Positions 6,027 to 11,907 are shown, counted from the stretch's first letter. The stretch is 29,676 bases of DNA from Candidatus Staskawiczbacteria bacterium RIFCSPLOWO2_01_FULL_38_12b (GCA_001820255.1 MHPA01000025.1:1-29676), one strand, 5' to 3'. A program made the numbers and translations. Notes: generated by a model from the letters alone, not told the origin.

Positions 6027-8076
6027 CAGGTTTGGCAATTCTCCCTTTCTCGACTGCGTCAGATAACATTTGACAGTAAAGGTTTAATCCGATTTTATTA
6101 ATGCTTCCCGATTGTTCGCGACCTAAAATATTTCCCGCTCCGCGAAGTTCCAAATCTTTAATGGCAATGGAATATCCCGCGCCCAATTCGCGGGCTTCTT
6201 CTAGTGCCTTTAATCTTTCTTTAGCCACCGGTGTCAGGTATTTTGGTTTATATAATAGATAGGCAAAACTTTTTATGTGCGACCGGCCAACTCGGCCCCG
6301 TATTTGATAAGCCTGCGCCAGGCCCAAATGAGTCGCATCTTCTATAATAATGGTGTTTACGTTTGGCAAATCTATTCCGTTTTCAATGATGGTGGTAGCT
6401 ACCAAAATGTTGGTTTTTCCTTTTTGGAAATTATCCATCACTGCCATCATATTTTTTTCATCCATTCTTCCGTGGATGGCGCTAATGATTGCTTTGGGAA
6501 CTAATTTTTGCAGGCCGTCTTTTACGCTATCAATAGTGGCAACCCTATTGTGTAAAAAATACACCTGGCCTTGGCGCGCTAATTCAACATCTATCGCTTT
6601 TTTAATGGTATTTTTTTGGTAGGGCAGAATACTGGTATGGATGGCGCTTCTTCCTGCGGGCGGAGTTTGTATTAAGCTGATGTTTTTAAATGAAGAAAGA
6701 GCCAGATAAATGGTGCGCGGAATGGGGGTTGCGGAAAGGCTTAGTATGTCCAAAGAAGGATTTATCTGCCGTAATTTTTCTTTTTGCTTTACGCCAAAGC
6801 GCTGTTCGTCGTCAATGATCAGTAACTGCAAATTTTTAAATCCGATGTCTTTTGATAATATGCGGTGGGTACCGATGACAATGTCTATGGCACCGTCTTT
6901 GATTTTCTGGACAATTTTTTTTTGCTCATGCTTGGTTTGCAATCTTGAAAGTAAGGCAACTGATACGGGAAACTTTTCAAACCGTTTTTTAAAATTATCA
7001 AAATGCTGGCTGGCTAAAATGGTGGTGGGGCAGATAATGGCCGTTTGGCAATTATTTATTGCCGCCAGCAAGGCTGTTCTCATGGCTACTTCCGTTTTGC
7101 CAAAACCCACATCGCCGCACACAATTCTGTCCATGGGTTTTGGTTCTTGTAAATCTTTTTTAATATCTTCAATGGCCTGTAATTGGTCAGTGGTTTCGTT
7201 AAATAAAAACTCGGCGGCAAATTGCGATTCCAATTCCTGGTCAACTACATAAGGCTTCCGGGTAATAATTTCTTTTTGCGCATACAATGCCAACAATTCT
7301 TTGGCTAAGACTTCAACGTCTTCTTTTATTTTCCTTTTTGTTTTTTGCCAAAGCAACGATCCCAGGCGCGATACCGCGGGATCGGCAAACCCCACATATT
7401 GGGAAAGTTTTTTCTCCAATCCCACTGGAATAAAAAGTTTGTCGTTTTGGGCGTAAGTTAACACATAATATTCTTGCGCTTCTATGTTTTCCATGCCGGT
7501 AAATTTGGCCACCCCATGATCAATGTGAACCAGGTAATCCCCAGGCTTTACATTTTTTATTCCAGAAAATAATGTTTGCGATTTTAATTTTTTTTGTAAA
7601 ATAGCTTTTGACTTTTCTTCGTTTTCAATTTTTATATCCAATACCTGTATATTCTCAAGGGTGTTGCCTAAAAAATCCAAACGCAAAGCTTGAGCCGTAT
7701 TTACCGGAAAAATTTCTATAACCCCTCCTCTTTGCGAAAATTCTCCCAGATCTGAAACGGTAAACACTTTTTCATACCCCATTTCATCCAGTTTTCTTAA
7801 GATATTCATAAGGTTATAATCCTTACTTTTTTCCAGAAATAAGATATTGTCCTGGAAAAATGATTGGGTTTTAGCGGATTCCAAAATTTCTTTTAAATGT
7901 TCCTGGAACCAAACAAACCCCTTTTCCAAAAAGTAGGGGGTGATCGATGCTATGAGTGTATTATTTACATATTTTTTTTCCAATGTAGTTATTTTTAGCT
8001 TACTTTGAATTACGAAATGCACATTTAAAATGCTTTTTCTTGTCTTTCCTTCAAATTTCAGCTGCAAATTTACCAC
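6019..8076 (-). CDS. mfd: Transcription-repair coupling factor Mfd, shortened at both ends
   Basis: Mfd pushes stalled RNA polymerase off damaged DNA and recruits UvrA. This 685-residue version (E. coli: about 1150) has part of the UvrB-like module (about 40-160; GEFSQRGGVIEIFP), the CarD-like RNA-polymerase-interacting domain (about 165-270; GDYLVHIDHGVAKFTG) and the two RecA-like translocase domains (Walker A GDVGFGKTE at 321-329; TTILASQHF; DDEQ at 422-425; GRVGRS near the end). The Walker B motif is DDEQ rather than the usual DEEQ. It lacks roughly the first 100 residues of the UvrB-like module and the whole C-terminal autoinhibitory domain. The GTG start at 8076 and the first 25 residues lie inside an inserted repeat (8002-8224), and the stop lies inside a palindrome. 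Translocation is probably kept; UvrA recruitment is doubtful. An alternative native start is the TTG at residue 31-32 (LEKKY). Confidence 0.9.
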   Translation of the reverse strand: MVNLQLKFEGKTRKSILNVHFVIQSKLKITTLEKKYVNNTLIASITPYFLEKGFVWFQEHLKEILESAKTQSFFQDNILFLEKSKDYNLMNILRKLDEMGYEKVFTVSDLGEFSQRGGVIEIFPVNTAQALRLDFLGNTLENIQVLDIKIENEEKSKAILQKKLKSQTLFSGIKNVKPGDYLVHIDHGVAKFTGMENIEAQEYYVLTYAQNDKLFIPVGLEKKLSQYVGFADPAVSRLGSLLWQKTKRKIKEDVEVLAKELLALYAQKEIITRKPYVVDQELESQFAAEFLFNETTDQLQAIEDIKKDLQEPKPMDRIVCGDVGFGKTEVAMRTALLAAINNCQTAIICPTTILASQHFDNFKKRFEKFPVSVALLSRLQTKHEQKKIVQKIKDGAIDIVIGTHRILSKDIGFKNLQLLIIDDEQRFGVKQKEKLRQINPSLDILSLSATPIPRTIYLALSSFKNISLIQTPPAGRSAIHTSILPYQKNTIKKAIDVELARQGQVYFLHNRVATIDSVKDGLQKLVPKAIISAIHGRMDEKNMMAVMDNFQKGKTNILVATTIIENGIDLPNVNTIIIEDATHLGLAQAYQIRGRVGRSHIKSFAYLLYKPKYLTPVAKERLKALEEARELGAGYSIAIKDLELRGAGNILGREQSGSINKIGLNLYCQMLSDAVEKGRIAKPAP

Positions 8077-8224
8077 AATTTTTAGGCGGACGCTTTGCGT
8101 AAACCTAAAAATTCTATTAAATTTTCGCTCTGAAATTTGAGGAAAATACCTCGAAAGTCCCGATGCCCCTTTTTAGGGCATCGAGGATTCTCGATTTTTA
8201 TCGGGACATTTCGTAATTCAAAGT
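8002..8224. mobile_element. MITE-like inverted-repeat element (copy 1) in the 5' end of mfd
   Basis: The ends are perfect 18-bp inverted repeats: ACTTTGAATTACGAAATG at 8002-8019 and its complement at 8207-8224. The flanks are a direct 5-bp repeat AGCTT (7997-8001 and 8225-8229), as expected of a target-site duplication. The interior has no transposase but has its own hairpin (CGATGCCC at 8161-8168, pairing with GGGCATCG at 8176-8183). Shortened or partial relatives occur at 8660-8751 and at the window end (29647). Today's mfd start codon lies inside this element. Confidence 0.8.
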
Positions 8225-8280
8225 AGCTTAAAATCCTAAAATCGTCAAACATTTCCGTCTTAATACCTATTAATTTAATG

Positions 8281-8308
8281 TATAATAACATTAGCCTAGA
8301 AAGGAGGG
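8281..8308 (+). promoter_or_regulatory. -10 box and strong Shine-Dalgarno of the gene at 8315
   Basis: TATAAT at 8281-8286 has no convincing -35 partner (TCTTAA at 17-base spacing). The sequence AAGGAGGG (8301-8308), six bases before GTG 8315, is a near-perfect ribosome binding site and fixes that start. Confidence 0.5.
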
Positions 8309-8314
8309 TCTTTC

Positions 8315-8644
8315 GTGGATCTCATGGATTGGCAGCTGGAGGCGGTCCAGCAAGTTTTGGAGAGCTACGGAGAGTTCTCTAAAAATCAGGCATGGAAGGA
8401 TAGAAAGTTTAACCGCCTGGAAGAAGCGGTAGATGCGGGCAAGAAAGCCCTCAAATACCTGCTTTTAATCCTCTGGCTAGGTATCTGGCAACTCCGCATG
8501 CCGTTGCCACTAGGGGAGCAAGAGGGGGTGTGGTTTGAAATTCCACCCCACCCCTTGCTAATCGTTTTCATTTCCAGCGGAAGGATCGCTGGAAATGCAA
8601 CGCCTAGGCTCCCTAGTGTAAATACCCGGGGGCATTTTTTTTGA
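8315..8644 (+). CDS. Short membrane-associated protein, unrecognised; frame runs through its terminator
   Basis: A 109-residue frame starts at GTG 8315 behind an excellent Shine-Dalgarno. The first 50 residues are charged and helical (MDLMDWQLEAVQQVLESYG, then RLEEAVDAGKK), followed by a hydrophobic segment (KYLLLILWLGIWQL, about 49-62) that could span or lie on the membrane. The rest is unlike normal protein and coincides with a highly structured RNA region ending in a T-run. The TGA stop (8642-8644) overlaps the last T of that run, so an mRNA terminating there would lack a stop codon. Either the gene makes non-stop mRNA, or a frameshift ends it earlier (a TAG at 8478-8480 in the +1 frame). 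The family is unknown. Confidence 0.5.
   Translation: MDLMDWQLEAVQQVLESYGEFSKNQAWKDRKFNRLEEAVDAGKKALKYLLLILWLGIWQLRMPLPLGEQEGVWFEIPPHPLLIVFISSGRIAGNATPRLPSVNTRGHFF
8498..8642 (+). ncRNA. Branched structured RNA ending in a terminator
   Basis: Nested pairings are visible. ATGCC (8498-8502) pairs with GGCAT (8631-8635). CACTAGGGGAGC (8508-8519) pairs with GCTCCCTAGTG (8608-8618) with one bulge. Inside these are a GC-rich imperfect hairpin (about 8520-8554) and a perfect 9-bp hairpin TTTCCAGCG/CGCTGGAAA (8571-8595). Eight T residues (8635-8642) follow the outer stem. It overlaps the 3' half of the frame at 8315. It could be an elaborate terminator, a 3'-UTR regulatory RNA or a stand-alone small RNA. 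I recognise no known family. Confidence 0.5.
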
Positions 8645-8659
8645 GAAGAAGTGTTGTCT

Positions 8660-8751
8660 ACTTTGAATTACGAAATGCATTTCGAAAAACAGGTTTCGGG
8701 TCTTTTTTCCAAATTTGGGGGAATACCTCGAAGCGCTTCGTAATTCAAAGT
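8660..8751. mobile_element. MITE-like inverted-repeat element (copy 2, short)
   Basis: The ends ACTTTGAATTACGAA (8660-8674) and its complement (8737-8751) match copy 1 at 8002-8224, and the interior piece AATACCTCGAA is also shared. At 92 bp it looks like an internally deleted derivative. No clear target-site duplication is visible. Confidence 0.7.
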
Positions 8752-8823
8752 ATGTAGCATGATTATGCCTTAATAACCAAAAACCTTCAATATTGGCTCT
8801 GTTTTAAAATGTATTTATTGAGC

Positions 8824-8861
8824 GATAGTGTAAATTATGAACGTTCATAACTTACACTATC
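8824..8861. repeat. 38-bp palindrome with one mismatch
   Basis: The arms begin GATAGTGTAA and meet at GAACGTTC; only the pair 8834/8851 is mismatched. It lies about 70 bases upstream of the promoter at 8934. No gene is seen between 8645 and 9132; this stretch holds the short MITE copy, this palindrome, a promoter and a structured leader. Confidence 0.85.
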
Positions 8862-8902
8862 ATTGCTCGGGGGAGTCAGTGTTTCCGAACAGCATTCAAT
8901 AT

Positions 8903-8962
8903 TTGACACTTTTAGGTATATGTGTCATAGGTATTGACAAGCTCATTGATATATGATACAAT
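8903..8962 (+). promoter_or_regulatory. Strong sigma-70-type promoter with an upstream inverted repeat
   Basis: TTGACA (8934-8939) and TACAAT (8957-8962) are separated by exactly 17 bases, the best promoter in the window. Just upstream the inverted repeat TGACAC (8904-8909)/GTGTCA (8922-8927) could be an operator. It would drive the gene at 9133 with a leader of about 160 bases. Confidence 0.7.
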
Positions 8963-9011
8963 CAAGCTATAAGGTAAAGATAGTTCTTTTACATATAAAA
9001 CTTGTTGGAAT

Positions 9012-9110
9012 TTTGGTTGTGGGCATTAAGATATCTGTAAAATCAGGTTTTTTAATGCCCACAACCAAAGGGTTTGCCGGGGATTCTGGAGGGTTCCAGA
9101 ACCGGTAAAC
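9012..9110 (+). promoter_or_regulatory. Structured 5' leader with two strong hairpins
   Basis: A perfect 18-bp stem pairs 9012-9029 with 9052-9069 around a 22-base loop. A second hairpin pairs GTTTGCCGG (9072-9080) with CCGGTAAAC (9102-9110) and encloses CTGGA/TCCAG (9086-9099). Both lie between the promoter and the Shine-Dalgarno of the gene at 9133. The leader may be a cis-regulatory RNA; it does not match the T-box or a riboswitch consensus that I can recognise. Confidence 0.55.
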
Positions 9111-9132
9111 TCAACCAAGAAGGAGTAGTTTG

Positions 9133-9678
9133 ATGAGCAAGAATTGGCCCGCTTTGCAGATCGCAGTTTTGGCGGTGTTGGAATCCATCCGAAGTGGTTT
9201 GGGTAAGAAAGGTTTGGATGCCTTGCTGTCCCAGGTTTGGGACTACCTGGAGTCTCGGGTAGTCGCAAAAACTCTCTTTACGGGGAGTGAAAAAGAGATG
9301 AGGATTATCTCCAAGCCAGGAGAAAGTGTCCTCAAAATTGACTCTCTCATGGAAGAGATGGTCTTGGCCAAACCTTCGCTAAAAGAAAGGAATCTTTGGT
9401 TAGTTTTGAACTTTGGCACCAAGTTGGTACTGGAATACCTTCGGATAGGAGGAACCCAGAAAAACTTGGAGATGTTCGTTTCCGAAGCTTGGAATCACCT
9501 GAAAACTCGGGTGGTGGTCAAAACGGCGTTCGAAGGAACGCCAAACGAAACGAAAATTGTCGTTCGGAAGAACTCGGATATTCTTCCCTTGGAAAAAATC
9601 ATGGAGGCCATGGTTGAAAAGAAAGTCCTCTTTGAGGGGACCGAACTAGAAATGACCTCCTTTCAGATAAGGAGGTAA
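9133..9678 (+). CDS. Protein of two tandem ~80-residue repeats, unrecognised
   Basis: The ATG at 9133 is preceded by GGAG at 7-base spacing; a TTG three bases earlier is less likely. The 181-residue product is an internal duplication. The first half contains QVWDYLESRVVAKTLFTG, then MRIISKPGESVL and KIDSLMEEMV. The second half repeats it as EAWNHLKTRVVVKTAFEG, then TKIVVRKNSDILP and EKIMEAMV. A third partial start (VLFEGTELEM) ends the protein. It appears soluble, mixed helix and strand, without signal peptide. I do not recognise the fold. It has its own strong promoter and structured leader, and its base composition looks less AT-rich than that of its neighbours, suggesting acquisition. Hairpins at 9655-9674 and 9684-9699 surround its 3' end. 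Confidence 0.7.
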   Translation: MSKNWPALQIAVLAVLESIRSGLGKKGLDALLSQVWDYLESRVVAKTLFTGSEKEMRIISKPGESVLKIDSLMEEMVLAKPSLKERNLWLVLNFGTKLVLEYLRIGGTQKNLEMFVSEAWNHLKTRVVVKTAFEGTPNETKIVVRKNSDILPLEKIMEAMVEKKVLFEGTELEMTSFQIRR

Positions 9679-9683
9679 AAAGC

Positions 9684-9835
9684 GGAGGAAATTTCCTCCA
9701 CCAAGTTTTGAAGAGAAGTTGCCCCCTGGGCATTTGAAGCCGTAATTCTTTAAGAAGGATTGCTACTTCTTAACCCAAAGGGCATCAAAGGCCCTTTGTA
9801 CGCAGGCAATCTACATTGGGCCTTTTGAAATACAA
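9684..9835 (+). other. Hairpin-rich 3' region after the two-repeat gene
   Basis: No gene is seen in 9679-10065. On the plus strand there is a 16-bp palindrome (GGAGGAAATTTCCTCC, 9684-9699), a hairpin TTAAGAAG/CTTCTTAA around 9751-9774, CAAAGGGC/GCCCTTTG around 9777-9799 with GATTGC/GCAATC able to enclose it, and a later GGGCCTTTT that could pair with AAAGGCCC as a terminator. It is probably the 3' untranslated region and terminator of the gene at 9133. Confidence 0.35.
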
Positions 9836-9874
9836 AAAAATACAAAAAAAATCCGGGTTGGTGCTCGGACGTAT

Positions 9875-10051
9875 TAATGCGAATCTCGTTTGGCAAAATA
9901 TAAAAAGAGTTTCGGCCTCCTTGCGAATAATTTTGCCGCCGGCTTCGTAAAAATGTGTTATGCGCAGGCAAGCTGCGCCTAAACATTTTTCCAAACCTGG
10001 CGCCAAAATTCTCTCGCAAATAGCTCCGATTGCTAAACGAGATTCGCATTA
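9875..10051. mobile_element. 177-bp MITE-like element with 20-bp terminal inverted repeats
   Basis: The ends TAATGCGAATCTCGTTTGGC (9875-9894) and the complement at 10032-10051 differ at one position. Further pairings are nested inside: TTGCGAATAATTTTG with its counterpart near 10000-10020, and a central hairpin at about 9948-9989 (TGCGCAG/CTGCGC). The element could therefore fold along its whole length. It contains no gene and lies 14 bases beyond the pth stop codon. It is unrelated in sequence to the 8002 family. Confidence 0.65.
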
Positions 10052-10065
10052 TTAGCCCAACATTA

Positions 10066-10620
10066 TTAATTGTAAGCGTTCATGGTTTTTTCCAACCCGT
10101 TCTCAATGAAACATTCCAGGGCTTGCGCCGTTGTTTCTATAACTAAATCAAGGGTCGCTTGTTCTTCTTTTGTGAATTTTTTTATCACAAAGCTTTCTGA
10201 ATTTTTCGGTTTGCCGCCCAAGGGTTGGATGCCAAGGCGCAATCGTACCAGGTTTTCATTACCGATGTGTTTGATAATTGATTCCACTCCTTTATGTCCC
10301 GCAGAGCCGCGGTCTTTGACGATTTTTAAACTTCCCAGCGCTAAATCAATATCATCATGGACGACAATGAAACTTGAAGCTTGAAACTTAAAACTCGAAA
10401 CGATTTTTTTAACACTAACCCCTGATTCGTTCATGAAGGTTTGGGGTTTTACCAAAAGTATAGTTTCTTTTTTGGAAATCAACGCATTATCTTTTTTTGA
10501 AAATTCAAATTCGGGGAAGTCGTTTTTTTTTGCAAAAAAATCAACAGCCATAAAGCCGGCGTTGTGTCGCGTGTTGTTAAATTTTTCTCCCGGGTTTCCA
10601 AGTCCCACGATAATTATCAT
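10066..10620 (-). CDS. pth: Peptidyl-tRNA hydrolase
   Basis: Pth frees tRNA from prematurely released peptidyl-tRNA. The 184-residue protein is of normal length and has the family signatures: GLGNPG with N9, TRHNAG with catalytic H19, KPQTFMNESG with N64, and VVHDDIDL with D89/D90, followed by GSAGHKG and RLRLGI. A short loop before the HDD motif (SSFKFQASSF) is encoded by a 32-bp repetitive stretch (10370-10401). This suggests a small in-frame repeat insertion in a tolerant loop. It is divergent from the small gene at 10829, and the 177-bp element lies just downstream. Confidence 0.96.
   Translation of the reverse strand: MIIIVGLGNPGEKFNNTRHNAGFMAVDFFAKKNDFPEFEFSKKDNALISKKETILLVKPQTFMNESGVSVKKIVSSFKFQASSFIVVHDDIDLALGSLKIVKDRGSAGHKGVESIIKHIGNENLVRLRLGIQPLGGKPKNSESFVIKKFTKEEQATLDLVIETTAQALECFIENGLEKTMNAYN
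10370..10401. repeat. Short degenerate repeat tract inside pth
   Basis: On the plus strand the stretch repeats GAAACTT/GAAGCTT/GAAACTT/AAAACTC-type units. Such AAACTTGAA-type tracts usually sit between genes; here the tract is read in frame within pth. Confidence 0.5.
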
Positions 10621-10639
10621 GGATTGATTGTAGCAAAGA

Positions 10640-10667
10640 TTGACTTATTTTTAAAGAGGAATATAAT
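10640..10667 (+). promoter_or_regulatory. Promoter of the small gene at 10829
   Basis: TTGACT (10640-10645) and a perfect TATAAT (10662-10667) are 16 bases apart, giving a leader of about 155 bases before the start at 10829. Confidence 0.65.
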
Positions 10668-10697
10668 TTAAGTTAGTTGTTTTTTAGTTCTTTTTAG

Positions 10698-10822
10698 AAA
10701 GGAGGCATCTGTGCGTAGCCTGCCTTAAGTCCAACGGAGGGGTACCCAGAGAAGAGGCATTTTTTCTGCCCGGAACGCAGAAGAGGAGTGTCTTTTTGAG
10801 GGGGGTTTTCTAGAGAACGGAG
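10698..10822 (+). promoter_or_regulatory. Attenuator-like leader with a possible 5-codon leader peptide
   Basis: A near-consensus Shine-Dalgarno AAAGGAGG (10698-10705) is followed after 5 bases by GTG CGT AGC CTG CCT TAA (10711-10728). TGCCTT (10721-10726), overlapping the end of that frame, can pair with GAGGCA (10754-10759), which is followed by six T residues. A second hairpin TTCTGC/GCAGAA (10764-10782) uses part of the T-run and could be an alternative fold. The arrangement resembles translation-coupled attenuation, but the terminator stem is short. Confidence 0.35.
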
Positions 10823-10828
10823 TTTCTC

Positions 10829-11083
10829 ATGTCCAGCATTGCTACGAGTCGCCATCTGAATGCGTCGCAGAAACACTTCATTTTGGCGCTCTTGCCCAAA
10901 AACGGTGACGTCAAAAACGTCAACATTGAAAAGTTAGCCAAGTTTTTCGAAAATAAGTTTGGGGTGAAAATTCACCCCAGAGCCATCCGTCACTTGTTGG
11001 CGGCAAAGAAATCGCCCAAAAAAGAGGCCTCTGAAGTTTTTGCTCCGCCTTTGCAAAGGCGGAATACCATAAGGCCTCGGTAG
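10829..11083 (+). CDS. Small basic protein, possible DNA-binding, unrecognised
   Basis: An 84-residue, Lys/Arg-rich product begins at ATG 10829 after GGAG (10819-10822). Residues 10-60 look helical with a helix-turn-helix flavour (NASQKHFILALLPKNG, then NIEKLAKFFENKFG and HPRAIRHLLAAKK), so nucleic-acid binding is plausible but unproven. The codons for the last residues include a perfect 20-bp palindrome (11043-11062). The gene has its own promoter, a long structured leader and a strong terminator 12 bases after its stop. It is unlike the housekeeping genes on either side. Confidence 0.65.
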   Translation: MSSIATSRHLNASQKHFILALLPKNGDVKNVNIEKLAKFFENKFGVKIHPRAIRHLLAAKKSPKKEASEVFAPPLQRRNTIRPR

Positions 11084-11095
11084 GGATCTTTCAAT

Positions 11096-11132
11096 GAGCT
11101 GCGCCAGCCCAGTGGCACAGCTCTCTTTTTTT
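11096..11132 (+). terminator. Intrinsic terminator after the gene at 10829
   Basis: GAGCTGCGCCA (11096-11106) pairs with TGGCACAGCTC (11113-11123) with one internal mismatch. Two bases later seven T residues follow. Confidence 0.88.
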
Positions 11133-11157
11133 ATAAAAATAATGTAAAAATAAGCCC

Positions 11158-11186
11158 TTGCATTGCCTTAAAAAATATGGTAAATT
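11158..11186 (+). promoter_or_regulatory. lepB promoter giving a nearly leaderless transcript
   Basis: TTGCAT (11158-11163) and TAAATT (11181-11186) are 17 bases apart. The ATG is only 9 bases past the -10 box, so transcription would start at or within a few bases of the start codon, and no Shine-Dalgarno is present. Confidence 0.5.
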
Positions 11187-11195
11187 ACAAGCATT

Positions 11196-11801
11196 ATGGA
11201 GGAAAATACGACAACAAATAACCCGCCAGAACAGCCAAAAGAAAACGGAGGCATAATCAAAAAACGCCTGCCTTTTTTATGGGAACTGTTAAAAATTATT
11301 GTTGTTGCGGTAATCATAGTGGTTCCTATCCGTTATTTTATATTCCAACCATTTATTGTGAGGGGAGAATCTATGGTGCCTAATTTACAGTCGGGAGACT
11401 ATTTAATTGTTGACGAATTATCTTACAGAATCGGCGATCCTCAAAGGGGGGATATTGTGGTGTTGAAGTATCCTCTTGATATCACCCAGAAGTTTATAAA
11501 AAGGGTAATCGGCCTTCCGGGCGAAACCGTGCAAGTTAAAAACGGGAAGATACACATTTTAAAAGACGGAAAGAGTCTGGTCTTAGACGAGAAAAAATAC
11601 CTGCCCCTGCTTGAAAGCACCGATGGCGACGTTACTATTGTATTAGAGAAAGACATGTATTTTGTATTGGGCGACAACCGGCAATTTTCCTATGATTCGC
11701 GCAGGTGGGGGGTTTTGCCAGAGAAAGATATTATTGGGCGGGCTCTTTTTAGGGTGTTTCCATTAATGACCATTTCTTATATTTCCGCCCCGAGTTACTA
11801 A
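11196..11801 (+). CDS. lepB: Signal peptidase I
   Basis: This membrane-bound serine protease removes signal peptides from exported proteins. The 201-residue protein has a hydrophilic N-terminus, one membrane helix (about 31-52, IIVVAVIIVVPIRYF), then the catalytic domain. That domain holds the Ser/Lys dyad: S59 in RGESMVPNL and K102 in FIKRVIGLPGE. The conserved GDNRQFSYDSRRWGVLP box and a final GRA(L)FR segment are also present. It is transcribed alone or together with hisS. A short AT-rich repeat region separates it from hisS. Confidence 0.96.
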   Translation: MEENTTTNNPPEQPKENGGIIKKRLPFLWELLKIIVVAVIIVVPIRYFIFQPFIVRGESMVPNLQSGDYLIVDELSYRIGDPQRGDIVVLKYPLDITQKFIKRVIGLPGETVQVKNGKIHILKDGKSLVLDEKKYLPLLESTDGDVTIVLEKDMYFVLGDNRQFSYDSRRWGVLPEKDIIGRALFRVFPLMTISYISAPSY

Positions 11802-11809
11802 AAGAGTAA

Positions 11810-11907
11810 TTGCGAATATACGAATTAAAAAGTAATATACCAATATACAAATAACGACGATTCGTATATTGGTAGAATTTGTATATTTGAACGTATTTGT
11901 ATATTCG
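11810..11907. repeat. AT-rich repeat tract of GTATATT/AATATAC words
   Basis: Between lepB and hisS the words CGAATATACGAAT, AATATACCAATATAC, ATTCGTATATTGG and TTTGTATATTCG recur in both orientations and could form a hairpin. Intergenic tracts of this kind occur several times in the window. The hisS start lies about 17 bases beyond. Confidence 0.6.

Noticed and set aside
8082..8291. 69-residue minus-strand frame upstream of mfd
   Set aside because: Most of it lies inside the inverted-repeat element and its sequence looks non-coding. It may be a remnant of a former mfd leader but is not supported as a gene.
9012..9110. Known riboswitch or T-box leader
   Set aside because: The hairpins are strong, but I find no T-box consensus or familiar riboswitch core, so only a generic structured leader is reported.
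9750..10049. Minus-strand frames of 99 and 73 residues between pth and the two-repeat gene
   Set aside because: They run through the 177-bp inverted-repeat element and hairpins, with no ribosome binding site or domain.
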